A stretch of 64,000 nt of DNA from Solenopsis invicta (Eukaryota > Arthropoda > Insecta > Hymenoptera > Formicidae). The notes below the pieces were generated by a model. It did no database searches, was not told the DNA's origin, and saw only the letters and a list, made by a program, of their open reading frames with translations. The stretch covers positions 26,331,001-26,395,000 of the forward strand of contig NC_052665.1 of the NCBI RefSeq assembly GCF_016802725.1, in the 5' to 3' direction. This document shows, one piece after another, positions 10,503 to 21,249 of this stretch. Made by a program: the position numbers and the translations under genes. Position 1 is the first letter of the stretch; every line of letters starts with the position of its first letter.

Positions 10503-11611
10503 TTTTTCTCGGTGTTCAACTCTACATCAATGACTGAGCTGTTACCTACTAAACTTGTTGTGTTGGTGTGTTTTTCTTCTTCTCTTGTTTTGAACCAGCA
10601 TTTTTCTGCGGGGTGGTATCTAGTGCCTTTATTTAAATTTTCGCATGTTTTGCACGGTCTTTTTTCTTCACTTTTCTTTTTATATCCAACCTCATTTTTG
10701 TGTAGATAAAATTTTTTATATATTAGATTTTCATATTTCCTAATTTCATTAAATAAGGAGGTTGAATCTTGGCATTGTTCTCTATCTATTTTGTTTATGA
10801 TAAATTCTGGCAATCCAATTGCTATTAGGGTTGTCAATGTTTGTGAATCTATATTTTTATTCATGTCCAACAATAGTTTTTCTTTCTTTATTGCATAATC
10901 CGTAAGTGATCCTTCTTTATATCTAAATGATAAAGCATACTTCACCGTGCTCCATCCTTTATCCGCAAAAGTTTCTAAAAATCTATCTTTCCATTCATCC
11001 CATCCTGCCTGGACAGTTAAAATTGTTAATGTTGCAGAGTGCCAGTCTGAACAAGATTTATCTAAAAACAATCTTAGTATTTCGATTTTTGTTTCATCCT
11101 CTATAATATCAAATCTTGTACACTCTTTCTCAAATGTTTCTAGCCATTGTTTCGTATTCGAGTGCTTGCTGGTGAATTTTTCAATCATAAACTTTTCTGA
11201 AATTTGTTTAAAATTTTTTTTTTTCTTCCTTTCTTTGTGATGACTCTACAAGTTTTTCTAATATTTTTGTTAAATTATCCTTTTGAGTTTTATCTTCTGA
11301 TTTATCCTCGTCTATTTCTTCTAAATATTGGTTCTCAAACTGTAGATTCTGATCTTCATCATAGATCTTTTTAAGTCTTCTGTCATTTTTATCCACACTT
11401 TTCTTTTTTGATGTCTTGTTTTCAGAGTGTTCTTTAGTTTATTGTAATTTTCTGTTTTCATTAATTCCTTATGATAGCCTATATGTCTAGACTCTGCCGG
11501 TAGAACGTACCTTTTCCCTTCTTCTGTACTAATTGAGGTTATGGCAATTATATTTGTTTTCTCATCCTTGGATGATGCGGTTACTGCAAATTCGAATTGT
11601 AGTTTTTCCAT
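10493..11611 (-). pseudogene. Gypsy gag, broken by frameshifts at homopolymers
   Basis: Three consecutive open stretches in different frames (11611-11321, 11396-11208, 11188-10493) make one gag-like region. The last one has the capsid-type segment QWLETFEKECTRF, WHSATLTIL and W..WKDRFLETFADKGW. A Cys/His cluster (CKTCENLNKG...HPAEKCWF) replaces the usual CCHC knuckle. The breaks fall near A/T runs such as 11213-11224. The ATG at 11611 sits just behind the 5' LTR. Confidence 0.75.
10499..10505 (-). promoter_or_regulatory. -1 programmed ribosomal frameshift slippery site between gag and pol
   Basis: On the minus strand the gag frame reads AAA AAA AAC GAA TAA. The heptamer A AAA AAC is a canonical slippery sequence one codon before the gag stop, and pol is open in exactly the -1 frame across it. 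This is the standard way gypsy-type elements make a Gag-Pol fusion. I did not model a downstream pseudoknot. Confidence 0.75.
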
Positions 11612-11634
11612 CTCGACTGAAATTGTCGTTTTAT

Positions 11635-12060
11635 AGGATAATTATCTTATAGGTTGTTCACTGATAATAACTGACACAATGTGTTTCTCTGTAAACAAAG
11701 TTTGAAATTTATTCACGATTTAGAGTTATTTACAATATTTACACGCTTACCTGTAAACAAAGAAACGACAATTAAAGCCTATTATTATCCCTTCTTTATT
11801 TACTGGCTTGATCCTCAGTCTTATACAATCTATCTTTTTCTGTACAGCAAAGTTTAATCTTTCTTTCCTGATTCTTCCTTGTGTACATGTGCTCGATCCT
11901 TTTGATCTTCCTTTATCTCCTATCACTCTCTTCCTCTCTATCGGTAATCAATCAATGTAGTTCTTGTAGTACTTGTTCCATCTAGCGGGGTCAGTTCACA
12001 CGGTGCGCCGAGTATGAGGAGCGCGGCTCATTCGAATTGAAGGAAATACATTTTCCTTAC
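11635..12060 (-). repeat. Gypsy 5' LTR
   Basis: 426 bp, one visible base difference from the other LTR. The leader between it and the gag ATG (11611) is only about 23 bp; I could not recognise a standard tRNA primer-binding site there. Confidence 0.95.
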
Positions 12061-12160
12061 ATATGGATTTAGCTATCAAAAGTATCGAATTTGAAAAATT
12101 GTAAAACATACAACGCTAATTCAGCATAAATATAAAATATTATATTAATTGTATAATATA

Positions 12161-13084
<924 letters not shown>

Positions 13085-13187
13085 ATCACAGCAGAGATAA
13101 GGACCCTAGAGTTCGTCACTTCTGCGGTATTTAATGACTCCAAACCCTCTCTGCTGTGTGTGTGTATGCGCGCGCGCGCATGAGTGT

Positions 13188-13365
13188 TCAATAGTGTGTA
13201 TTTCCTCCTTTCTGATCAATTACTGCTTGCAAGCGTTCTCGCGTATTTATACATCTTGCAATACGATCTTGCGGAATGTTGTGCCAAATTTTCGTTAAAA
13301 TTTCTTCCAATTCTTCTAAATTTTGCGGCTGTTCTTCGCGCCTGAACGCCTCGCTAAATGTTATA
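13188..13365 (-). pseudogene. Tc1-like transposase C-terminal fragment
   Basis: The minus strand encodes FRREEQPQNLEELEEILTKI followed by WHNIPQDRIARC and RLQAVIDQKGGNTHY and then a stop. The series W..IP.D.I...I.....L.AVI...GG.T.Y is the typical end of Tc1-family transposases. The catalytic DDE domain is missing. It faces the Tc1-like end at 12161 and probably belongs to the same element. Confidence 0.75.
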
Positions 13366-14059
13366 ACTAGTCAAGATATAATGTAATGTTATATTTATTA
13401 TTCAGCGTGGCGTCTCCCGATTGCTGGTTAAGTATAATTTATTATTGAAAAAAAAGTATTTTATTAAACAAAGTGTAAATTTTAATTTTAATCTTTAATT
13501 AGTACAATAATGTACTAAAAATATAATTAACATTTGAAATGTCAAGTATTAGTATTAGCTTTAATTAATTTTTATTTCATACTTTTAAAACCATTTTTTA
13601 GTATCTGTAGTTTTATTTTTTGTTGTTATTTTAATTGTTTAATTGATTTTTATTTCAAACTTTTTAAAGCAATCTTTTTATTATTATTTTTTAGTTTTGT
13701 TGATTTCTGTTTTTATGTTAATTTGCTTTTTATTTCCAATTTTTTACTAAATCTTTTAATTTAGTTAATTTTTATTAATTTGTTGGTTTTTTATTAATTT
13801 TGTAATTAACTTTTTAATTTTGTAATTTTTATTTAATTTTAATTAACTTTATAATTAAAAAAATTTTTTTTTAATTAAAAAATTTTTTTTGTTATTAATT
13901 AATTTTTAATCTTAAACTTTTTAATTCTTGTTATTAAATCAACTTTTGGCAGCAGTCGGGAGTTTTTTTTTTATTAAAAAATATTTATTTCAACTTTTTA
14001 AAGCTGATGAATAATCTTGTAATATTGTGTATAAATAGTATAAAAACATATATGTCATA
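13366..14059. other. AT-rich gene-free stretch
   Basis: Poly-T and poly-A rich DNA with TTAATTTTT-type simple repeats. The phrase TTGGCAGCAGTCGG near 13945 recurs near 17350. No gene or terminal repeats seen. Confidence 0.6.
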
Positions 14060-14085
14060 TGTATATACCCACATAGAAATTGACC

Positions 14086-14430
14086 TTCAGTCGATGTCCA
14101 TCACCCTTCCATAGCTCCATGGGACGTCTATCTCCATGGTGAAAGTCAGATGGACGTCTATTAGAAGTCCAGGAAACCTCCATAGCTCCATGGAATTTTA
14201 CTTCCATCATGGAAGTTAGATGGACGTCCATTAGAAGTCCATGAAACCTCCATAGCTCCATGGGATTTTATTTTCAATAATAGAAGTCAGATGGACGTCC
14301 ATTATAAGTCCATTAAACTTCTATAACTTCATAGGATTTTACTTCCATCATAGAAGTCAGATGGACGTCCATTAGAAGTCCATAAAATTTCTATAGCTTC
14401 ATGAGATTTTACTTTTATCATAGAAGTCAG
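14086..14430. repeat. Tandem array, about 70-bp unit, in the left arm of the TACCCACATAG element
   Basis: Four to five copies, each with AGTCAGATGGACGTCCATTA, CCATAGCTCCATGG and TTTTACTTCCATCAT. Copies become more diverged toward the right. Confidence 0.8.
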
Positions 14431-14899
14431 ATAGATTCCGTAAAGCGTATAATGCGCATGACGTTCTTGCGACGATATCCTTGTTGATCACCAGAAGTTA
14501 AACAAGGATAAATGTTATATTACGTACATCATGCGCTCTCTTTACGGAATTTGGTCATTATCTCTTTATCAAAACAATTATGCAACTAATTTGTTTATAA
14601 CAATTATAACAACTATGACAATTAAAAAAGCGTCATATATGTTTTTTTTAGTAATTTTTCTCGGTGAATCGATTGGCACAATCAGTTCTCCTCTACACTC
14701 AGTTTTGACAATTTGTTTATAACAATTAATTGCAAAATTAACTTTGGCAACGGGCTTTTTACGTCATTAATGTTTTTTCATGCTTCGATACTATTTCTAA
14801 TTGTTGTTTTTTGACTGATTTGGCCATGGGCAGAAACAGGTTTTAATTATTTATATAATTTATATTAAAAATATCTAAGGCTAAATAAACAAAAGGTTA

Positions 14900-15110
14900 A
14901 GAAGAGTGTTCGCGTGATACCCAAGACGCCAGTTTCTTCTTGTTCAAATCAGCTTTACTTCAAATATAACTTTTTATTAACAATCTCACAAGTGTACATT
15001 TAGCTCAGTGTTAAGATACTAGGTTATAGTTCCGAAGATCTTTGGTTCGAATCCCGCCGGCGCCGATGCGTTTCAAAAATTTATAAAATAATACGTAATT
15101 GTAATTAGTG
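14900..15110 (+). repeat. tRNA-like SINE copy 1
   Basis: Core at 15000-15066: TTAGCTCAGTGTTAAGATAC (A-box-like) and GGTTCGAATCCCGCCGGCGC (B-box-like). The same core with the same flanks on each side occurs in reverse at 26204-26383. The conserved flanks and lack of an acceptor stem argue for a dispersed tRNA-derived repeat, not a tRNA gene. Confidence 0.55.
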
Positions 15111-15517
15111 AATTAAAATGTTATATGTGAAACAGTGAATACAGATTAAGCTATAAAAATAATAAAATTTGTATAAAAAAAATTTTTTTACAGTCCATTA
15201 GACGTCTACTGAAGATCCAAACCTCCACGGTACACGTCCATTAATAATCTAAATAACGTCTGCTGAGACTCCATAAAGCCTTTACTAATAATCTACGTGA
15301 CGTCGGTTTGTCATCCACTAAGGCTCTATAAACCCTTTATTAATAATCCACGTAACGTCTAATGGACATCCGTTGTTAACGTCTAATGGACGTCCAATGG
15401 ACGTGCGCAATGCGGAACTGTGGATGCCTAGTGGCCGTCCACTGGAAGGTCCGAACTTCCACAGCAGACGTCCATTAGACGTTTATTGGAGGTTTTAGTT
15501 CTATGTGGGTATGTATA

Positions 15518-16037
15518 CGTATGTATACGTATATATGTGTTATTAAACATAAATATTATTGTTGGAACACTTTTATATTATTGGTTTTTTATGAAAATGA
15601 TTATCGAAAAATAGATTTGTTTTTATTACGACACTGAAATATACTATTACCTATTTCTCACTTTTGTTAAATTTGAAACATGTATCTGATTAATATTTTT
15701 TAAGTATAGAAAACATATGATAGTTGTACTATACTAATTAAAAACAAGACTTAGTGCTTGTTACTTAATAAAAAGAAAATCAGCACATTTACAGTCTTTG
15801 TTTTTAACTGTAACTTATACAGGTTAGAAACCATGTGTAGTAACCATAACTATAAAGATTAGAAACTAAGTGGTTACTATTGGTTATAGTCCTAAGATAC
15901 CTTAATTAGACTGAGCGATTCCCCGGGTTTTTGAGGAGTCGGAGAATTGACGCCATTTTAAGGAATTGTTTTATTGGTAAGAATTGACCAATAAAAATAT
16001 ATAGTTACGTATAATGATCAAACTAAGCTATATGAAC
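15518..16037. other. No gene recognised
   Basis: AT-rich. Near 15820-15900 two half-similar phrases around GGTTAGAAAC/AGATTAGAAAC..GGTTA suggest an old inverted repeat. Nothing else supportable. Confidence 0.5.
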
Positions 16038-16192
16038 TTTCTACAATAAGTGATTAGTCGGTGTCATAAGTCGTAAACCGAGAGAATTGATCAATCACAG
16101 TCGAATATTCTCTTCACATTCGACTGTAATTAATCAATTCTTATGGCCTATAACTTACGCCATCAACTAATAGCTTATTGTAGAAAGCTCAA
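16038..16192. repeat. Palindromic MITE-like repeat
   Basis: CTTTCTACAATAAG...TCACAGTCGAAT is followed, after a short loop, by ATTCGACTGTAATTAATCAA...CTTATTGTAGAAAG. Arms about 70 bp, imperfect. Confidence 0.65.
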
Positions 16193-16387
16193 CATGGCTG
16201 ATATTCATAGTCGATTTTTATTTCAACAATGTCTTAAGTAACGTCTTTAGGTGATAATACGGCTCTCTGATTGGTTGATGACATCTTAAGATGATACTTA
16301 AGACGATATTAAATATAAGAATTGAATATGAATACCGGCCCATGTGTACATACTGAACGCCATGCTTGTCCAGTCGTGTTCATTATA

Positions 16388-16705
16388 GGCCTAGTTAACA
16401 TCGAGCACTTGATACGCGTACTAACTAAAAACTTTATATTAAATTATCTTAATGCGTTTTCGACTGCAGTAAGTTTTAATCCAGGTTTGCCGCCATTTGC
16501 CGAAATTGTCCAATTAGAACGGACGATTGTGAAAAACGCTCTTACTTTTGACGATGCGTGTATACATGATAGATATATTAAATTATCTCGATTTATATTG
16601 TACCTGCTTAATATATTATTCTTTAAATTCTTTGCCAAAATTAAGATAATTTAATAGAAAATTACTAATTAGTACGCGTATCAAGTTTTCGGTGTAAACT
16701 AGGCC
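16388..16705. repeat. MITE with GGCCTAGTT termini
   Basis: Left arm GGCCTAGTTAACATCGAG...TACGCGTACTAACT and right arm AATTAGTACGCGTATCAAGT...AACTAGGCC are reverse complements over about 65 bp. ATA lies on both outer sides as a possible 3-bp duplication. The inner 190 bp has no gene. Confidence 0.65.
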
Positions 16706-17096
16706 ATAGAGGCGACATTTTTTCGATGGTTTTTGGAATGTAGACTTGCTCATTTAGCAAGGCGAACGTAGTTGGTTCTTACTTATGGATTCAGGAGAAT
16801 TGCCTAGGGGGATCATGTGACTATTTCCGATCCTGTCCTATTTCTGTAAATCACTAAAATTTCCCACGCGGATACTTTCAACGCACATCATTGGTTAATC
16901 AATTTGCTATACCTAACTTTACTGCTAACCAATGATAGAACATATAGACGAATAATATCATTTATTGTCTATTATTTTAATAGAACAATTAATGATAATT
17001 ATACGCTTTAAACCATGCTTGGTTACTAAGAAGTTCATGTGCGAAAATTGATATTATATCATGTTGTAGTTACTGAAAACTAAGGTAACAAAGGTA

Positions 17097-17302
17097 CACA
17101 AGCGGTCATTAATGCCTTCCCTAAAGAGGTTAGGCGCGTTCCAGACACATGCATCGCATCTAGGTATTTATCACGCATGATTGTTAAATCTGACCAATCT
17201 GGCAAGTCAGATTTAACAATCATGTGTAATGAACACCTAGATGCGATGCGTGTGCTGGAACGCGCCTAACCTCCTTAGGAAAGGCATTAATGACCGCTTG
17301 TG
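17097..17302. repeat. 206-bp palindromic MITE with TA target
   Basis: Begins CACAAGCGGTCATTAATGCC and ends in its reverse complement. Arms are about 98 bp, around the turn near GACCAATCTGGCAAGTC. TA flanks both ends (17095-17096, 17303-17304), as for mariner/Tc1-mobilised MITEs. Confidence 0.8.
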
Positions 17303-17304
17303 TA

Positions 17305-17677
17305 CGCCTTCGGTGAAACGCATACTCCCTCGCTTTTTGCCAACCGAAGGTTGGCAGCAGTCGGTCGTAAAAATATATACTAAATAATAATATTAAAATA
17401 TTATGATTTTTATTTATTAAAGGTTGTGAAAATTACAATTTCCGATGTTCAACGTTACATTAACCAACATTCATCTACTATTTATAAGAAATTAATATTA
17501 ACAGTATAAATTGAATCTAGTACGGAAAAATGGGACAGGATGCATTTTTCTATACGAGGTTTCTATATTATGAAATTTTCCGAGTTGCTTGTGTTCACGA
17601 ATCGAGTTTCACTAATTTTTTTTCGGATCCAGAACTTGAACCGATTTCTAGCATCATATACACAAAGCTTGGATATA
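17305..17677. other. No gene recognised
   Basis: Short AT-rich spacer between the MITE and the mariner element. Confidence 0.5.
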
Positions 17678-18999
17678 CGAGGTGTGTTCAAAAAGTATCG
17701 CGAATTTTGTGTTTTTTCAAAAATTATTTATTTATTCATGAATATCTATTTTGTCCCCTTCAAAGTAATCCCCATGAGATATTATACACTTGTGCCAACG
17801 GTTTTTCCAATCTTCGAAGCACTTCAAAAAATCATTTTTTTTTATCTTGTTCAGCTCCTCCTTCGATGCCGTCTTTATCTCGTCAAGCGTAGCGTAACGT
17901 CGTCCTTTCATGGGCCTCTTCAGTTTAGGGAACAAGAAAAAGTCACAGGGGGCCAGATCTGGGGAATACGGTGGCTGCGGCATCATTAGTGTGTTGTTTT
18001 TGGCCAAAAAGTCGCGCACAAGCAACGATGTGTGAGCAGGGGCGTTATCGTGGTGCAAAAGCCAATTTTTGTTCTTCCACAAATCCGGGCGTTTCTGGCG
18101 GATTGCTTCGCGCAAATTGCGCATAACTTGCAGGTAATATTCCTTATTGACCGTTCTACCCTGTGGCAAGAACTCATGATGCACCACGCCCCTGCAATCG
18201 AAGAAAACTGTCAGCAAAACTTTCACATTCGACCGAACTTGGCGCGCTTTTTTCGGTCTTGGTTCGTGCGGCAGCTTCCATTGAGATGATTGAGCTTTGG
18301 TTTCCACGTCATAACCATAAACCCACGATTCGTCACCAGTTATGACCCTCTGGAGCAAATTTGGGTCGTCGCGGACAGAGTCCAACATCTCATTAGCAAT
18401 GTTCATGCGATGCTGTTTTTGGTCGCAATTGAGCAATTTTGGTACGAATTTCGCGGCGACCCGTCTCATGCCCAAATCATTGATAAAAATCGAATGGCAC
18501 GAGCCAATCGATATGTTTAGGTCCTCAGCAACTTCTCTAACGGTGATTCGACGATTGGCCAATACCATTTTCTCCACTTCATTAATTTTTTCGTCTGTTG
18601 TTGAAGTGCTCGGGCGTCCGGCACGCTCTTCGTCGTTCACATCTTCTCGGCCTTCTGAGAACATTTTGTACCACCGATAAACGTTGCTTCGGTCCAAGGT
18701 AGCTTCTCCGTATGCCACAGTCAACATTCGGAATGCATCCGCGCACTTAATTTCGTTTCTCACACAAAATTTGATACAGGTTCTTTGATCCATTTTTTTG
18801 AATAGGTAAAAATCGAAGACGATCCAAAACACGTGCAAGCAAAGCAGCTGTCAACAATTAAGTGAACATTCAAAATGGCCGAGCTTGTCGGCATAAGTGA
18901 GAGACATGAGTACCAACATAACGCCACAAAAAGATCGAAATTCGAATATACGTAACCCGCGAAAATTCAAAATTCGCGATACTTTTTGAACACACCTCG
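17678..18999 (-). mobile_element. Full-length mariner element
   Basis: 1322 bp with perfect 32-bp terminal inverted repeats (17678-17709 and 18968-18999, starting CGAGGTGTGTTCAAAAAGTA) and TA target duplications at 17676-17677 and 19000-19001. Length, ends and the uninterrupted transposase are those of a potentially active copy. Confidence 0.95.
17732..18793 (-). CDS. Mariner transposase, intact, DD34D
   Basis: Cut-and-paste transposase of 353 residues from the start ATG at 18793. An upstream in-frame start at 18838 would add 15 hydrophobic residues and is unlikely, because family members start MDQRTC or similar. The N-terminal two-HTH domain spans about residues 1-110, with the linker motif GRPSTSTT at 59-66. 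The WVPHEL-like position reads FVPKLL at 116-121. Catalytic residues are Asp154 (TGDESW), Asp249 (HHDNAPAH) and Asp284 (YSPDLAPCD), with 34 residues between the last two. Normal family length is about 345-355. The gene lies wholly between the TIRs with no stop or frameshift. Confidence 0.95.
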   Translation of the reverse strand: MDQRTCIKFCVRNEIKCADAFRMLTVAYGEATLDRSNVYRWYKMFSEGREDVNDEERAGRPSTSTTDEKINEVEKMVLANRRITVREVAEDLNISIGSCHSIFINDLGMRRVAAKFVPKLLNCDQKQHRMNIANEMLDSVRDDPNLLQRVITGDESWVYGYDVETKAQSSQWKLPHEPRPKKARQVRSNVKVLLTVFFDCRGVVHHEFLPQGRTVNKEYYLQVMRNLREAIRQKRPDLWKNKNWLLHHDNAPAHTSLLVRDFLAKNNTLMMPQPPYSPDLAPCDFFLFPKLKRPMKGRRYATLDEIKTASKEELNKIKKNDFLKCFEDWKNRWHKCIISHGDYFEGDKIDIHE

Positions 19000-19001
19000 T
19001 A

Positions 19002-19392
19002 CACAAGAAAACGTTCATAGTGCAATTCTATTTTTTTCTCGATATTTTAATCACGATAATATTCTTACATCATGAATTGAATTAGCATCGCCTAATCAGT
19101 AGAGGAGCCGAGTAATTAACAATTTAAATCTTATGGTTCTTTTATCTTTTACAGGTATCCTTGTTTCCCGAGTGTTGATAATTATTCACGGACAAGACTA
19201 TTCCAAAACTGCTTGATATGTTTACTATTACCGCATAGCTGCCGCTCTCATGTTTTGATTGTGTCGCCGAAACGTCACCGACAGGAACCAGTTTTCTTAA
19301 AAAACTCTGCAATTTGTCTCAAGGAATCAATTTAATGTCGCCCACTCAAAGAATGCGGAAACATTTAAATATGTGTATGCTGTGCATCCAGT
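19002..19392. other. No gene recognised
   Basis: Spacer between mariner and the (CT)n tract; ordinary composition, no open frame of note. Confidence 0.5.
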
Positions 19393-19394
19393 TC

Positions 19395-19435
<41 letters not shown>

Positions 19436-19441
19436 TCTCTC
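19393..19441. repeat. (CT)n microsatellite
   Basis: TCTCTC with two interruptions by an extra T. Confidence 0.95.
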
Positions 19442-19808
19442 GAAAAAAGAGAAGGTAGATATAAAAAATATGGCAATGGGAGTAACGAAATTAAAGAAAG
19501 GAAGCAAAGGAATAGTAATTATGGGTTGTGAAATTGGAGAAGAGGTGAAAAAATTAAAAGAGACAGGACAAGTTAAGCTGGGAGAGCATTATAAAGTGCT
19601 CGAATTATCTCAATCAAAACCAAAAATTGTTAACATAAATTTAGAAGAGATGAACTTAGATGATAATGAACTTATAAATACAATTAAAAAGCAGAATAAA
19701 ATAAATACAGTAAATATGCGAATTGTGAATGGTTAAAGGAAAGAAGAGAATGATTAAAGAAAAGAGTAACAATCAAAAAAGAGGAAATGAAGAAGGATCA
19801 ATAATAAT
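19442..19808 (+). pseudogene. LINE ORF1 fragment, second copy
   Basis: Encodes about 97 residues from KKEKVDIKNMAMGVTKLKKG to NTVNMRIVNG, then a stop at 19734-19736. From about 19664 it overlaps the first 140 bases of the window, so this fragment supplies the part of ORF1 upstream of the window edge. It stops at about 19808, where a Harbinger scrap begins. Confidence 0.7.
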
Positions 19809-19870
19809 TGGCTTTCTCAGTATTCGCCATTGACAGGCAAGAATACCAAATGTATTTTCAATCACTGTAA
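19809..19870 (-). pseudogene. PIF/Harbinger nuclease scrap
   Basis: Twenty codons read TVIENTFGILACQWRILRKP, closely related to RRVVENTFGIMVARWRIFSK in the nuclease at 37832-38578. This is the conserved C-terminal motif of the DDE nuclease. Too short for anything else. Confidence 0.65.
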
Positions 19871-20347
19871 GAGATAGAGAAACTATAAGAAATAGAGAAA
19901 AATGTTCTGAATAAGAGTTGAATGGCTGCAAAAGTACTTTATAACAGTGATAAAAAAAATTTTTTTTTAAGTAGAAAGATATTTGACCGTTCATGTAACA
20001 TACAAATCTAAACAAGAGCCCTTCTACGGTCGTAACTGGATCTTGGTGTTTTTGTATTTACGCAGTAATACAATTGTATTACGCAGTAATACAGTTGTAT
20101 TTATGTTGAATCTGAGAAAGTATATAAAATCACACGAATAAATACAAAAGCACCAAGATCCAGCTGCGCCCGTGGAAGGCGTTCTTGTTTAAATTTAAAA
20201 AAATTTTTTTTAATACTTTCCTCTGCCACTTTTTAATTCTTTTCAAAATTTTTATTGTTCTTATAAGCAAAATAAAACTTATTTTATTACGAATTTAATG
20301 GTATATGACAAAGTTATGATGCGACCTTTCTATTTTCCAAAAATAAT
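19871..20347 (+). repeat. Family A / palindrome repeat, second copy
   Basis: Matches 5850-6010 and then 6440-6710, but with the central part rearranged: a GTAATACAATTGTATTACGC palindrome replaces part of the loop and the tRNA-like insert is absent. Confidence 0.65.
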
Positions 20348-21198
20348 CAGGGTGTTCACTCAAAATTTGTAAATCCATTTTATAAAAATCTAGAATTTTC
20401 CAGAAATTTTTATTAAAATTCCAAGTAAGATTAGAGAGAATTTTTGAATGCAGCGTTGAAATAAATTGATTTTATTTGACACGCACTTTTTAACATACTT
20501 TAAATATGTAATCACAAAAAAGACACATGAGATTTAAATATTAAGTTAGAGAAAGTATTGAAAGAAAATAATATCAACTAATACCATACAATAATCTGTC
20601 TACAATATGTATATGGATTTAGCTATCAAAAGTATCGAATTTGAAAAATTATAAAACATACAATGCTAATTCAGCATAAATATAAAATATTATATTAATT
20701 GTATAATATATATTGAGGAACAAAAAAATTAATATTACATTATTAATTATACTTATTAGTAATAAAACAAATTTAACAGTCATAAAACTTCTTCGCAAAA
20801 ACTTAAACATTCAGATATCAAATTTACAAACTACAGAAAATATTTAATATAAATCTCTTTCAAGAAAAAATAGTTTAAAAACTATATAAACATAACTTAT
20901 TTAAAATTGTAATAACAAACATAATTTATGTATTTAAAGAAAAGCTAAATAATATTTATATGTAATAATTTATATATAATTTATATATAATTTCAGTGAA
21001 CAAGATTTATAAAAATGTAAAGAATCATTTTGTCAGAAAAAATATAAAACTTAAATTTAGAAGTAAACCTTCAAAAAATTCCAGGACTAATGATTAAATT
21101 GGTCAAATTTCCAAAAAACTCCAGGATTCCGGGGGGCACAATCTAAAATCCTTGACTTTCCATGATTTTTCAGGTTTTTCCAGGTAGTGAACACCCTG
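20348..21198. mobile_element. Short non-autonomous DNA element with CAGGGTGTTCACT termini
   Basis: 851 bp, starting CAGGGTGTTCACT and ending AGTGAACACCCTG, flanked by ATAAT on both sides (20343-20347, 21199-21203). No coding sequence. A partial second copy begins at 6711 and carries the gypsy and Tc1 insertions. The 5-bp duplication does not by itself settle the superfamily. Confidence 0.7.
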
Positions 21199-21249
21199 AT
21201 AATTTAAAAACCACTCCATAACACATAGTACGCTTACCCATCTATGCGT

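Larger units (their letters stand above)
6970..12060 (-). mobile_element. Complete Ty3/gypsy-type LTR retrotransposon
   Basis: The 5091-bp element has two 426-bp LTRs, a polypurine tract, gag and pol, all on the minus strand. It is flanked by the 4-bp duplication ATAT (6966-6969, 12061-12064). The LTRs differ at one base by eye (TTGTTTCATC against TTGTTCCATC), so insertion is recent. Pol order is protease, RT, RNase H, integrase, as in Ty3/gypsy. There is no envelope ORF: only about 60 bp separate the pol stop and the LTR. A few single-site frame breaks disrupt gag and RT. Confidence 0.95.
14066..15511. mobile_element. Foldback-like element with TACCCACATAG termini (copy 1)
   Basis: Starts TACCCACATAGAA and ends TTCTATGTGGGTA, with TGTATA on both sides (14060-14065 and 15512-15517) as a 6-bp target duplication. 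The left part (14086-14430) is a tandem array with a unit of about 70 bp rich in TGGACGTCCATTAGAAGTCC. The right part (15190-15500) has the related words in the opposite orientation. The centre has a tRNA-like sequence. No transposase. Superfamily unknown. Confidence 0.7.

Noticed and set aside
17530..17989. Plus-strand frames overlapping the mariner left end
   Set aside because: Antisense shadow of the transposase plus flanking DNA.
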